Source: DATLMR01 sp035634255
GTDB lineage: Bacteria > Acidobacteriota > Blastocatellia > UBA7656
Reading direction: 5' to 3'
Length of the DNA: 64,000 nucleotides
Assembly: GCA_035634255.1 (NCBI GenBank)
Contig: DASQDI010000079.1
Span: 65,273-129,272, forward strand
Shown here: one piece after another, positions 44,203 to 52,813 of the stretch
Numbering within the stretch: position 1 is the stretch's first letter
Layout: every line of letters starts with the position of its first letter
Translations under genes and position numbers: made by a program
Notes under the pieces: model-generated
Databases searched by the model: none
Seen by the model: the letters and a program-made list of their open reading frames with translations, nothing else
What the model was told of the DNA's origin: nothing

Positions 44203-46227
44203 ATGATCGAATTCACCGAAGAGATTTGCGGAGACCTGAGCGCCGCTTCGAGGCGCGAGTGGCTTGAGACTAACGGAATCGGCGGCTTCGCCTCGTCCAC
44301 CCTGACCGGGCTCAACACGCGGCGCTATCACGGCCTGCTGGTCGCCGCGACCCGCCCGCCCGTCGGAAGGCTGCTGCTGCTTTCAAAGCTCGAAGAGACT
44401 CTCGTCGTCGGCGGGCGGAGATTCGACCTATCGGCCAATCAATACCCCGGCGCGATTCACCCGCGAGGCTTCGCCTACCTCAAACGTTTCAGGCTCGACC
44501 CCTTCCCCGTCTTCACCTACGGGGTGGAAGGCTTCGAGATAGAGAAGTCAATCTTTATGATCCATGGCGAAAACTCTTCGGTCGTCCAGTACGAAGCCCG
44601 CAGCCTTGAAGGCGCCCGATTAACCTGCGCGCTCGAAGTGCGCCCGCTCGTGGCCTTCCGCGATTATCACGGCACGACGCATGAGAACGGCGCGCTCGAC
44701 CCCCGCGTGGAGGTCGAAGAGGGCAGGGCTAGCTTCGCGCCCTACCGCGACCTGCCCGCGCTCCACTTCGCTCACGACGCGGAAGAGATTCGGCCCGAGG
44801 GGTTCTGGTACCGCAGCTTCGAGTACGAGGCCGAGCGCGAGCGGGGGCTCGATTTCAAAGAAGACCTCTTCAATCCATTCGCCCTCACTTTCGACCTTTC
44901 GCGCAAGCCGCGCGCGGCCATAATCGCTTCGACCGAGCCGCGCGACGCGGCGGCGGCGGGCTCTTACCGCATGACCGAGCTGGGCAGGCGCGAGCGGCTT
45001 CAGTCCGCCCCGCCGGGCGGCGAGCTTGCGCGGGCGCTAGTCTCTGCCTCCGACCAGTTCATCGTCGCGCGCGGGGACCACAAGACGGTCATCGCGGGGT
45101 ACCACTGGTTCACCGACTGGGGCCGCGACACGATGATCGCCCTGCCGGGCCTCACCCTGGCGACCGGGCGCTTCGACGTTGCGAAGAGCATCCTGCTCGA
45201 ATTCGCCCGCCACCTCGATCAGGGCATGCTCCCAAACCGCTACCCCGACGCGGGAGAGGCCCCCGAATACAACACAGTGGACGCGACCCTCTGGTTCTTC
45301 GAGGCGGTTCGCTCGCTCGCGGATTACAGCAGAGATTATGAATTCATACGGCGGAATCTTTATGAAGCGATGGCCGAATCGATAGACTGGCACGTGCGCG
45401 GCACGCGCTTCGGCATACGGGTGGACGAGGACGCCCTGCTCGCCTCGGGGGCCGAGGGCGCGCAGCTCACGTGGATGGACGCGAAAGTGGGGGATTACGT
45501 CGTGACCCCCCGGCGCGGGAAGCCCGTCGAGATTCAGGCTCTATGGTACAACGCCCTCCGCGTCATGGAAGGATTCGCGCGAAGATTCGGGGAAGCCGGG
45601 CGCGAGCGGCTATTCGGCAGGATGGCCCGGCGCGCGAAGCGGAGTTTCAATAAAAAGTTCTGGAATGAAGATGAAGGCTGCCTCTACGACGTGGTCGGTG
45701 GCGGCGCGCCCGCCCCTTCGGCAGACCCTTCCGTCCGCCCCAACCAAATTTTCGCGGTCAGCCTGCCTCACGCAATGCTCTCGCGGGATAAGGCGAGGCG
45801 CGTGGTCGAAACGGTCGAGCGCGACCTGCTCACCCCCTTCGGGCTGAGAAGCCTCTCGCCGGCGGATGCTCAATATATCGGGCGGTACGAAGGCGACCCG
45901 TGGCGGCGGGATGTCTCCTACCATCAGGGGACGGTGTGGTCGTGGCTGATGGGGCCATTCATCACCGCGTACATCAAAGTGAATTCGGCAAACGAACCCG
46001 GCCGGGCGCGTGCCCGCGCTCGCGCCGAGGGGTGGGTCGCGGCCTTTCGCGAGCACCTCTTCGACGCGGGCCTTAATCAGGTGTCAGAGATATTCGACGG
46101 GGACGCTCCGCACGAGCCGCGCGGCTGCATCGCGCAGGCGTGGAGCGTGGCCGAACTATTGCGCGCGACGTTCGAGGATATTTACGAGCTTAAGCCGGCC
46201 GGGCGGAGCAGCGCCGCCGGCGCTTAG
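44203..46227 (+). CDS. Glycogen debranching enzyme, amylo-alpha-1,6-glucosidase family
   Basis: 674 residues from the ATG at 44203, 13 bases after the dehydrogenase stop. The bacterial N-terminal domain starts SRREWLETNGIGGFASSTLTGLNTRRYHGLLVA. The catalytic (alpha/alpha)6 domain has WFTDWGRDTMIALPGLTL, EYNTVDATLWFFEAV, LTWMDAKVGDYVVTPR and YHQGTVWSWLMGPFI. It removes alpha-1,6 branches from glycogen-like glucans. The ORF ends about 30 bases before the start of gene-remnant sequence. Together the three genes turn stored glucan into oxidised glucose. Confidence 0.92.
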   Translation: MIEFTEEICGDLSAASRREWLETNGIGGFASSTLTGLNTRRYHGLLVAATRPPVGRLLLLSKLEETLVVGGRRFDLSANQYPGAIHPRGFAYLKRFRLDPFPVFTYGVEGFEIEKSIFMIHGENSSVVQYEARSLEGARLTCALEVRPLVAFRDYHGTTHENGALDPRVEVEEGRASFAPYRDLPALHFAHDAEEIRPEGFWYRSFEYEAERERGLDFKEDLFNPFALTFDLSRKPRAAIIASTEPRDAAAAGSYRMTELGRRERLQSAPPGGELARALVSASDQFIVARGDHKTVIAGYHWFTDWGRDTMIALPGLTLATGRFDVAKSILLEFARHLDQGMLPNRYPDAGEAPEYNTVDATLWFFEAVRSLADYSRDYEFIRRNLYEAMAESIDWHVRGTRFGIRVDEDALLASGAEGAQLTWMDAKVGDYVVTPRRGKPVEIQALWYNALRVMEGFARRFGEAGRERLFGRMARRAKRSFNKKFWNEDEGCLYDVVGGGAPAPSADPSVRPNQIFAVSLPHAMLSRDKARRVVETVERDLLTPFGLRSLSPADAQYIGRYEGDPWRRDVSYHQGTVWSWLMGPFITAYIKVNSANEPGRARARARAEGWVAAFREHLFDAGLNQVSEIFDGDAPHEPRGCIAQAWSVAELLRATFEDIYELKPAGRSSAAGA

Positions 46228-46257
46228 GCCGACGCCGGGATGGAATAAAACCGCTCT

Positions 46258-46479
46258 GTGGACGCGGCCTTGAGGCTGCGGTTCGAGGTCTTCAACCTTG
46301 AGCTTGGAGAAGGGCTCGAATCCTCCTTTCAAACCGGCCGGGACTCGGATGAGTTCGACGAGACGTGCCATCACCTTGTCGTCTACGAGACGGCGAGGGG
46401 CGAGGTCGTCGGCACCTACCGCATGCAGACATCAGAGATGGCGCGGGCCGCGCGAGGCCTCTACTCCGCCGGTCAATGA
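46258..46479 (+). pseudogene. GNAT N-acyltransferase fragment (N-terminal)
   Basis: An open 73-codon frame carries LRFEVFNLELGEGL, GRDSDEFDETCHHLVVY and GEVVGTYRMQTSEMA, the start of a GNAT-type N-acyltransferase that normally spans about 250 residues. It ends in a stop directly after YSAGQ. It is the first of four unrelated fragments in 46.26-47.21 kb. Confidence 0.65.
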
Positions 46480-46625
46480 CTTTTCTCGATCACGTGGCAA
46501 GGCTCTTCTCCCTGACTGAAATTTACGCGACCCTCAGCTTCGGCCCCGAGCCGGTTCGCGACGGCGACCGGAAAGCGCTGGCGGGAAAGCTGTGGCGAGC
46601 AGTCATGGATGAATTCACACCGGCG
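46476..46625 (+). pseudogene. PlsC-like acyltransferase C-terminal fragment
   Basis: In another frame, MTFLDHVARLFSLTEIYATL and RDGDRKALAGKLWRAVMDEF match the C-terminal part of 1-acylglycerol-phosphate-type acyltransferases (the MTF...H..RL signature). No catalytic HxxxxD motif is present. The frame runs on into unrelated sequence. Confidence 0.5.
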
Positions 46626-46639
46626 GTTATATTGGAGGA

Positions 46640-46840
46640 AGAATGCGCCCCCCGGCATCCTGATCGAAGACAACATCCACGCCCTACGGCAGGGAATCGA
46701 ACTGATAGAAAGCATCGATCACCGCCTCTTCGTGACCCCGACGCCGCCTCAATGGGCCGGATCGATTATGAAGACAGGCGGAGGAACGTTCTGGCCGAAT
46801 CGGACCGCGGGCTCGCGATAATCGAGGCCATGTCGGTTTC
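46640..46840 (+). pseudogene. DinB-like protein fragment split over two frames
   Basis: PPGILIEDNIHALRQGIELIESIDHRLFV is typical of the N-terminus of one DinB-type family; one frame later, GRIDYEDRRRNVLAESDRGLAI continues the same pattern with a gap of about 20 residues missing. The frame change and loss of the His cluster make this a non-functional remnant. Confidence 0.5.
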
Positions 46841-46944
46841 GAAGGCCGGCGAGTCAAAGATCGGAATCCTTCGCGGCCTCGGCGGCGTGAAGGATTTTGT
46901 GGCCCGCGCGTCGCTGATAGAAGGGGCCTCGACCCATTCGCGAA

Positions 46945-47208
46945 GCTCTAAAAAGCGAATCGCTTCATCTCAGAAAACGACCTCTGCTTTCCCGTGGTCC
47001 TGAAGCCGAACGAGGGCCAGCGCGGGTCGGGCGTTATGATCGTCGGATCGGAGGGCGAGTTAAAAGACAACCTGAATCGCTCGCGGGTGGACATGCTGAT
47101 TCAGGAGTACGCGCCGGGTTCGAGTTCAGAGTCTTCTACATCCGCCGCCCGGAGGAAGAGAGGGGCACGATCTTTTCCATAACCGAGAAGGCCGGTGACC
47201 CCCATTGA
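46945..47208 (+). pseudogene. ATP-grasp protein fragment, frameshifted
   Basis: FPVVLKPNEGQRGSGVMIV (about 46990-47046) is a good ATP-binding Lys/Gly-rich segment of an ATP-grasp enzyme, continuing with VDMLIQEYAPG. After a shift to another frame near 47121 it continues with EFRVFYIRRPEEERGTIFSI. It ends at the DoxX-like gene on the other strand. It does not resemble microviridin ligases, so it is not the missing partner of the precursor peptide. Confidence 0.55.
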
Positions 47209-47436
47209 AAGGACCGCCCCCAGACTCACGGTCGAGGGGATGAGCAGCAGGACGGAGGCTATCAACTCGACTATGCCCGAACCTATCCTGCCCCACGGCT
47301 CAAGGCCGAGGGTAGAGAATATGTAGACCGATTCTTCCGCTCCGGTGAATTTGAAAAACAACGTCTGCAAAAGGATGACGGCGGCCGCGATTTGAAATAC
47401 CCAACTGAGCACGTCTTCTACTCTGCTCAAACTCAT
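47101..47436 (-). pseudogene. DoxX-like membrane protein, C-terminally truncated
   Basis: 111 codons from the ATG at 47436, with AAGGAG upstream. Residues 1 to about 80 are a good DoxX-like protein: FQIAAAVILLQTLFFKFTGA, GLEPWGRIGSGIVELIASVLLL and TVSLGAVLSMGV. The final ~30 residues (GYGKDRAPLFLRAADVEDSE) are antisense to the ATP-grasp fragment and do not look like a membrane helix. The fourth transmembrane helix is lost. The junction at about 47188-47200 separates the two damaged genes. Confidence 0.7.
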
Positions 47437-47551
47437 AAGGCGTTTCTCCTTTCAAGGTTTGCTGGCTCTCTTTCAAATCGTTTAATCCCGGCCCGGCGTC
47501 TGATTATTCCCGCCCTCGTCCCGGCTATTCACGCGATCAATACGGGGCCGC

Positions 47552-48475
47552 TCACCTGACGCCCGCCGCGACCTCCGCGATCAGGTTTCTCATCCACGTG
47601 TGCGCCGGGTCCCCGTGAATCCGCTCGTGCCACACCATCGTCAGGCGGAATGGCGGGATGTTTATGGGGACGGGCAGCACTTGCAGCTTTGCGAGCTTGC
47701 TGAATTTCAGGGCGAGCCGTTCGGGCACCGTGGCTATGAGGTCCGATTCGGAGACCATGAACGGGACGCTCGCGAAGTGCGGCACAAGTACCGTCGAGTG
47801 GCGCGAGAAACCTTTCTGCGCGAGCAGGGTGTCGATGATGCCAGGGCCTTCCGTTTTATAAAACACCGCCGCGTGCCGCGCCGCCACGTACTGGCGCAGG
47901 GACACCTTGCCCCGGATCGAAGGGTGCGCGGCGCTGGCGATGCAGACGTTCTTCTCCTCCCACAAAAGCTCGAAGTGCAGGGCCGCGTCGAGCGCGAGCG
48001 CGTCGGGAAAGAACCCGATGGCCAGGTTCAACGAGTCCGCAAGCTGCGCGGGCGTCGGGGCCTGAAATACGCTGGCCGAGCGGTGGATTCTCAGGTTTAT
48101 CCCGCTCGCGCGCTGGCGCAGGGTGCGCAGGAGGGGTGCGAGCAGCATGATCTCCGTGTAGTCGTTGGTCATCACCTGAAACGTGCGCCGGGAAGCCGAG
48201 GGGTCGAAGGCGGGCTTCTCTTCGAGGGCCGCCCGCAGTTGCGCGAGCGCCTCACGGACGGCCGCTATCATCGCCCGCGCCGCGGGGGTCGGGGCCATCC
48301 CGGTGGGCGTACGGACCAGCAGCGGGTCGTTGAACGTGCGGCGGAGCCTCGTCAGCGCGTTACTCATCGCGGGCTGGCTTAGCCCCACGCGCCTCGCCGC
48401 GCGCGTGACGTTGCGCTCCTCCATCAGGGCTTCGAATATGAGCAGCAGGTTGAGGTCGAAAGATTTGAGGTTCAT
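47552..48475 (-). CDS. LysR family transcriptional regulator, NodD/AmpR-like layout
   Basis: 307 residues from the ATG at 48475 (MNLKSFDLNLLL). The winged helix-turn-helix has EERNVTRAARRVGLSQPAMSNALTRLR. The effector domain is periplasmic-binding-protein-like, with DYTEIMLLAPLLRTLRQ and VFYKTEGPGIIDTLLAQKG. It is divergent from the serine hydrolase gene, with 128 bases between start codons, the classic layout of a LysR regulator and its target such as AmpR-AmpC. The ligand is unknown. An inverted repeat in the gap is a candidate operator. Confidence 0.9.
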   Translation of the reverse strand: MNLKSFDLNLLLIFEALMEERNVTRAARRVGLSQPAMSNALTRLRRTFNDPLLVRTPTGMAPTPAARAMIAAVREALAQLRAALEEKPAFDPSASRRTFQVMTNDYTEIMLLAPLLRTLRQRASGINLRIHRSASVFQAPTPAQLADSLNLAIGFFPDALALDAALHFELLWEEKNVCIASAAHPSIRGKVSLRQYVAARHAAVFYKTEGPGIIDTLLAQKGFSRHSTVLVPHFASVPFMVSESDLIATVPERLALKFSKLAKLQVLPVPINIPPFRLTMVWHERIHGDPAHTWMRNLIAEVAAGVR

Positions 48476-48539
48476 AAGATTTCCGTATTCACGCTGTGAA
48501 TGGACCATATTATAACAATCTATAAAACGAATCCCGACC

Positions 48540-48563
48540 TTTCGCGTTTATCCTATTGCGAAA
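48540..48563 (+). promoter_or_regulatory. Inverted repeat between LysR and serine hydrolase genes
   Basis: TTTCGC (48540-48545) and GCGAAA (48558-48563) flank 12 bp (GTTTATCCTATT), giving the T-N11-A type symmetry typical of LysR sites. It lies about 40-64 bases upstream of the serine hydrolase start. The binding role is inferred. Confidence 0.45.
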
Positions 48564-48603
48564 CCGATATCATTAATTACTAGCGGTACGAGGTGAAGGA
48601 ATT

Positions 48604-50130
48604 ATGAAGATAAGGCCGAATTTCACACTACTCTCTTCGACGGGCGTCGTGATGGCTCTGGTCGTCTCCTCGATGCTCTCGCTACCGGTCGCGAGAGCGC
48701 AGCAGCCCGCGAACGGCGCGGAGTTCCCAGCCACGCCCGTGGGCAAGCTCGCCCGCTCGTTCGTGGAAGCGATCAACAGCGGGGATAAAGAGCGGCAGGC
48801 CAGCTTCATCAAGTCGGGGTACTCGGACTCGGTCCTCAAGGAGACCCCTATGGACGAGCTCGTGTCGGAGCTTCAAAAGCTCTCCGCGCAGAGCGGGGGG
48901 TTCGAGCTAAAAAGCATCATAGACTCGTCCCCCTCCGAGATCAGGTTCCTGACGCGCACGAAGCGCGGGAACATCCACGTTCGCATGCTCATGCGCGTGG
49001 ACAAGGCGCAGCCCGACAGGCTGGAAGGTTACGGCCTGAGGGTCGTCGCCGACCCCGAGGCGGAGAAAGCGAACGCCTGGTCGAGGGAGAAGATGGGCGA
49101 CCCCGAGGCCATAAAGGAGATCGAGCGGCACGTCGAGCGCGCGGCCAGAGAGGACAGGTTCTCGGGCGTCGTGCTGGTCGCGAAAGGCGACTCCGTCATC
49201 TTCAACAAGGCGTACGGCATGGCCGAGAAGGTCTTCGGCGCCCCCAACAAGGTCGACACGAAATTCAACCTCGGCTCGATGAACAAGATGTTCACGAGCG
49301 TCGCGATAGCGCAGCTCGTGCAGGCGGGCAAGCTCTCCTACGACGACACGCTCGCGAAGGTCTTGCCCGAGTACCCGAACAAAGAGGTGGCCGGGAAGGT
49401 TAAGGTCCACCACCTGCTCACGCACACTTCGGGGCTCGGGGACTTCTTCAAGCCCGAGTTCTTCCAGAATCGCGAGAGGTACAGGAACCCGCGCGACTAC
49501 TTCCCCATCTTCGCAAACGACGCCCTGTTGTTCGAGCCGGGCACGCGGTGGAGGTACAGCAACGCATCCTTCATAGTGCTCGGGGCGGTGGTCGAAAAAA
49601 TATCGGGCGAGAACTATTTCGATTACGTGCGCGAGCACATCTTCAAGCCCGCGGGGATGAACGACACGGGCTCGTTCGCGATGGACGAAGTGACCCCGAA
49701 CCTCGCGGTCGGCTACACACGGTTCGGGGCCGGCGACCCTCTGGGGTTGGAGCCGCGCCGCGCGAACTGGATGAGCCTGCCCCTGAAAGGGAGCCCCGCG
49801 GGGGGCGGGTACTCGACCGCGCCCGACCTGCTCAGGTTCGCGCAGGCCCTGCGCCGGAACAAGCTGCTGAGCCCGGAGCTGTCTGAAAAGATCACGAGCG
49901 GGTCGGTGGACACGGGGCAGGGCGGCCCGGCGAAATACGGCTACGGTTTCTCCGATGAGCTGAAGGGCGGCAAGAGCGTGCGAGGGCACAGCGGCGGCGC
50001 TCCCGGAATCAACTCGGACCTGAAGATATTCTGGGACGGCAGCTACACGGTCATAGTGATGGGCAACTACGACCCTCCCGCCGCGCAGAGCCTAGCGGGC
50101 AGTATCGCGGACTTTCTCGCGAGACAGTGA
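48604..50130 (+). CDS. Secreted serine hydrolase, class C beta-lactamase/esterase family
   Basis: 508 residues with a signal peptide (VVMALVVSSMLSLPVARA). The core domain (about 180-505) shows the SxxK motif in GSMNKMF (Ser225, Lys228), YxN in RYSNAS (about 318-320) and HSGG near 462 in place of KTG. These mark penicillin-recognising serine hydrolases; the HSG variant is common in esterase-like members, so true beta-lactamase activity is uncertain. The N-terminal ~150 residues form an extra DUF-type domain (VEAINSGDKERQASFIKSGY). Probably controlled by the divergent LysR regulator. Confidence 0.88.
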   Translation: MKIRPNFTLLSSTGVVMALVVSSMLSLPVARAQQPANGAEFPATPVGKLARSFVEAINSGDKERQASFIKSGYSDSVLKETPMDELVSELQKLSAQSGGFELKSIIDSSPSEIRFLTRTKRGNIHVRMLMRVDKAQPDRLEGYGLRVVADPEAEKANAWSREKMGDPEAIKEIERHVERAAREDRFSGVVLVAKGDSVIFNKAYGMAEKVFGAPNKVDTKFNLGSMNKMFTSVAIAQLVQAGKLSYDDTLAKVLPEYPNKEVAGKVKVHHLLTHTSGLGDFFKPEFFQNRERYRNPRDYFPIFANDALLFEPGTRWRYSNASFIVLGAVVEKISGENYFDYVREHIFKPAGMNDTGSFAMDEVTPNLAVGYTRFGAGDPLGLEPRRANWMSLPLKGSPAGGGYSTAPDLLRFAQALRRNKLLSPELSEKITSGSVDTGQGGPAKYGYGFSDELKGGKSVRGHSGGAPGINSDLKIFWDGSYTVIVMGNYDPPAAQSLAGSIADFLARQ

Positions 50131-50138
50131 TCACTGCT

Positions 50139-50188
50139 CGCGGGGACGCGGCATGTTTCTCGGTGTGAGATCATGCCGCGTCCCCGCG
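50139..50188. terminator. 17-bp perfect hairpin after the serine hydrolase gene
   Basis: CGCGGGGACGCGGCATG (50139-50155) and CATGCCGCGTCCCCGCG (50172-50188) are perfectly complementary around a 16-base loop, whose TCTC and GAGA ends could extend the stem. It begins 9 bases after the serine hydrolase stop. There is no T-run, so it may act as a rho-dependent or mRNA-stabilising element. Confidence 0.65.
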
Positions 50189-50252
50189 CCGGAAATCATG
50201 AAGGGTTGTCTCTATGGAATCCCGGCCGGCCCCCCGTCACTTTGTCGCTTCG

Positions 50253-50789
50253 TCACCTGATGCCGGAGCGGCATCGCAGGGTGAGCGCATTACCCGGCAG
50301 TCTGGAAGGTCCCTTCATCTCAAGGACTCGGGACGAAGGGACACTTACGGCCTTCGCGGAACTCTCCCACGCGTCGGGGTAGAGGTCCACGTCGAAGTAC
50401 TCTTCGGAGGACGCGAGCTTCGAGGCCTCCTCTTCCGTCACGAACCCGACTAAATGGACGGAGCCGTCCGCGAGCTTATGCATCTCGAAGCTGTGGAAGC
50501 TCTTCTGCGCGAACAGGGGCGACTCCTGCTGCGGCGCGTAAGTGAACCCGTAGACTCCGTTCGGCAGGCGGGCGATGCCGAAGCCGCGCTCGCTGTCGTC
50601 GATCAGCCGCACCTTGTTGGCCGCCCGCAGGTGCTCGACGCCCGCCGAGGGTTTCGGGCTTCCGGCGGGGGAACCTCCGGGGTTATCGTCTGGTGTATCT
50701 TCCGGCCCTGGCCTGGAGCTTGTTGCCAGCCCCATCACTCCAATGGCAGACAGAAGAACACCGCTCCAGATCAAGCCTGTTACGATCAT
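50253..50789 (-). CDS. Membrane-anchored protein of unknown function
   Basis: 178 residues from the ATG at 50789, with CGGAGACAGACCG upstream; the longer frame from 50924 lacks support. One membrane helix (VTGLIWSGVLLSAIGVMGLA) starts the protein, followed by a Pro/Gly/Asp-rich linker (about 25-50) and a soluble domain with GFGIARLPNGVYGFTY and FHSFEMHKLADGSVHLVGFV. The soluble part looks like a periplasmic beta domain. No family is recognised. Confidence 0.6.
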   Translation of the reverse strand: MIVTGLIWSGVLLSAIGVMGLATSSRPGPEDTPDDNPGGSPAGSPKPSAGVEHLRAANKVRLIDDSERGFGIARLPNGVYGFTYAPQQESPLFAQKSFHSFEMHKLADGSVHLVGFVTEEEASKLASSEEYFDVDLYPDAWESSAKAVSVPSSRVLEMKGPSRLPGNALTLRCRSGIR

Positions 50790-50922
50790 CGGTCTGTCTC
50801 CGGTTGTGCGAATATAAAAAACGCCAATTATATTAGTGAGGCCGCCCGCCCGAATCAAGCCCGGCTCGCGGCCTGAATCGACTTCCTTCTTCGCTCCCGT
50901 TCGGATAATAATAGTCGATCTC

Positions 50923-51621
50923 ATGGCCGGTCGGAAAAAAAATCAAACAGGGCCGAATGCTGATGGCTACCGCTTCGACCCGTCGGAGGCCGTCGCCCAT
51001 CTCTCGGCGGCCGACGAGCGGTTAGCTCTCCTGATGCGGCTGGTCGGCCCGTTTAACATGCAGATCAGGAGCATGCACAACCCCTTCGAAGCTCTCGCCA
51101 GAAACATCGTCTACCAGCAGTTGCACGGGACGGCGGCCTCGGCGATCCACGCCCGAGTCCTCGCGCTGTTCGACAGGAAGGACCGCCTCCGGCCGCGCGA
51201 CATCCTGGCCGCGTCGGAGGAAGAACTGCGCGGCGCGGGCCTCTCGCGCGCCAAGACCGCGGCCCTGAAAGACCTCGCGGAGAAGACCGTCTCGGGCGTC
51301 GTGCCTTCGCTCGCGCGCCTTGAGAAGATGTCGGACGAGGAGATCATAGAGCGGCTCTCCGCCGTGCGCGGCATCGGGCGCTGGACCGTCGAGATGCTGC
51401 TGATCTTCCGGCTCGGCCGGCCCGACGTGCTGCCGGTCGGGGACTTCGCGGTCCGCAAAGGGTTCGGCCTCGCCTACCTTTTGGGCCGCCCGCCCGCCCC
51501 GAAGGAGCTGGCGCTTTACGGCGAGCGGTGGAAGCCCTTCAGAACCGTGGCGAGCTGGTACCTGTGGCGGGCGTCGGAGCTACCCCCGGAAGTTTTTGAA
51601 GAAGTCAGGGGTGAGAAATAG
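50923..51621 (+). CDS. DNA-3-methyladenine glycosylase II, AlkA-like
   Basis: 232 residues from the ATG at 50923. The helix-hairpin-helix/GPD motif is clear: VRGIGRWTVEMLLIFRLGRPDVLPVGDFAVRKGF, with the catalytic Asp in VGD. ARNIVYQQLHGTAASAIHARVL is the AlkA-type helical region; the N-terminal AlkA_N domain of the E. coli enzyme is missing, giving the short form usual in many bacteria. It removes alkylated purines from DNA. It is the second alkylation-repair type gene in the window, beside the AlkD-like gene at 22.5 kb. Next gene starts 24 bases later. Confidence 0.88.
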   Translation: MAGRKKNQTGPNADGYRFDPSEAVAHLSAADERLALLMRLVGPFNMQIRSMHNPFEALARNIVYQQLHGTAASAIHARVLALFDRKDRLRPRDILAASEEELRGAGLSRAKTAALKDLAEKTVSGVVPSLARLEKMSDEEIIERLSAVRGIGRWTVEMLLIFRLGRPDVLPVGDFAVRKGFGLAYLLGRPPAPKELALYGERWKPFRTVASWYLWRASELPPEVFEEVRGEK

Positions 51622-51645
51622 ACAATCTTATTTGAAAGGAATCGA

Positions 51646-52794
51646 ATGAAAATTCTGGTACTGGGCGCGGGTCGAATGGGCCTGGGCGCGGCCTTCGATC
51701 TTATTCATAACTCCGGCGCGGAATCCGTAACGATTGCAGACGTGGACGCCGGGCGGCTGAGCGCGGTGGCCGAAAGGATCGGCAGCCCGAAGCTAGTCAC
51801 GGAGCAGGCCGACGCTTCAGACTACGGGCAGGCGGTCGGGCTGATGCGCGGGCACGACGCGGCCATCAGTTGCGTCGTCTACCCTCTCAACCACCAGCTC
51901 GCGCGGGCCGCGATAGAGGCGAAGGTGAGCTTCTGCGATCTGGGGGGCAACAACGATGTCGTGGCCTCGGAGCTGGCCCTCGATCAGGCCGCGCGCGAGG
52001 CCGGGATAAACATCATCCCCGATTGCGGGCTGGCCCCCGGCATGGTCTCGGTCCTGGTCGCGCACGGCTCTCAAAGGTTCGATAAGCTTGAAGAGGTTCA
52101 CATCCGGGTCGGGGGCCTGCCGCTCGACCCCCGGCCCCCCTTCAATTACCAGCTCATCTTTTCGGTCGAAGGGCTGATCAACGAGTACGTCGAGCGCGCC
52201 CGCGTCGTGCGCGGCGGCCGCATAGTCGAAGTCGAGTCGATGACGGAGGTCGAATCGCTCGACTTCCCCGGCTTCGGGACGATGGAGGCTTTCCAGACTT
52301 CCGGGGGCACGTCCACCCTGCCGGAGACGTTTCTGGGCTCGATAAAAGAGCTTGATTACAAGACGATCCGCTACCCCGGCCACTGCGAAAAGTTCAAGGC
52401 GTTGATCGAAGCAGGCATGATGAGCGGACAGGAGATCGAAGTCGATGGCGCGCGCGTCAGGCCGCGCCGCGTCCTGGCGGAGATGCTCACGCGCCTGCTG
52501 CCCGCCGACGGGCCGGACGCCGTGCTCATCCGCGTCGAGTTTCGCGGGGAGCGGGAGGGCGGGCGGCGGCAGCTTCGTTACGACATCATCGACAAATATG
52601 ACGAAGCCACCGGCCTCAGCGCGATGATGCGCACGACCGCTTTCCCGGCTTCGATAATCGCGCAGATGATGGCGCGCGGGGAGACCGCCGAAAAAGGCGC
52701 CATACCGCAGGAGCGCTGCGTGCCGCCCGACGCTTTCGTAAAAGCTCTGGCCGCGCGCAATATCAGGATAGACGAGCAGATGACCGAAGCTTAA
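51646..52794 (+). CDS. Saccharopine dehydrogenase-family oxidoreductase
   Basis: 382 residues. A Rossmann fold starts at once: KILVLGAGRMGLGAAFDLI, then IADVDAGRL and the segment SFCDLGGNNDVVASEL, characteristic of the saccharopine/lysine-6-dehydrogenase family. GLAPGMVSVLVAHG and a dimerisation domain follow. It likely oxidises an amine group on an amino-acid-derived substrate with NAD(P). It starts an operon of RidA, a deaminase and a PLP enzyme, suggesting an amino-acid or amine catabolic route that makes and clears imines. Confidence 0.85.
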   Translation: MKILVLGAGRMGLGAAFDLIHNSGAESVTIADVDAGRLSAVAERIGSPKLVTEQADASDYGQAVGLMRGHDAAISCVVYPLNHQLARAAIEAKVSFCDLGGNNDVVASELALDQAAREAGINIIPDCGLAPGMVSVLVAHGSQRFDKLEEVHIRVGGLPLDPRPPFNYQLIFSVEGLINEYVERARVVRGGRIVEVESMTEVESLDFPGFGTMEAFQTSGGTSTLPETFLGSIKELDYKTIRYPGHCEKFKALIEAGMMSGQEIEVDGARVRPRRVLAEMLTRLLPADGPDAVLIRVEFRGEREGGRRQLRYDIIDKYDEATGLSAMMRTTAFPASIIAQMMARGETAEKGAIPQERCVPPDAFVKALAARNIRIDEQMTEA

Positions 52795-52813
52795 AGACGA
52801 GGTGATTCACATT

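Noticed and set aside
46258..46479. Intact small acetyltransferase gene
   Set aside because: It is only the N-terminal third of a larger acyltransferase and is followed by fragments of other families in other frames.
46945..47208. ATP-grasp fragment as a decayed microviridin ligase
   Set aside because: Its VVLKPNEGQRGSGV segment belongs to another ATP-grasp branch, and the fragment is frameshifted and 10 kb away.
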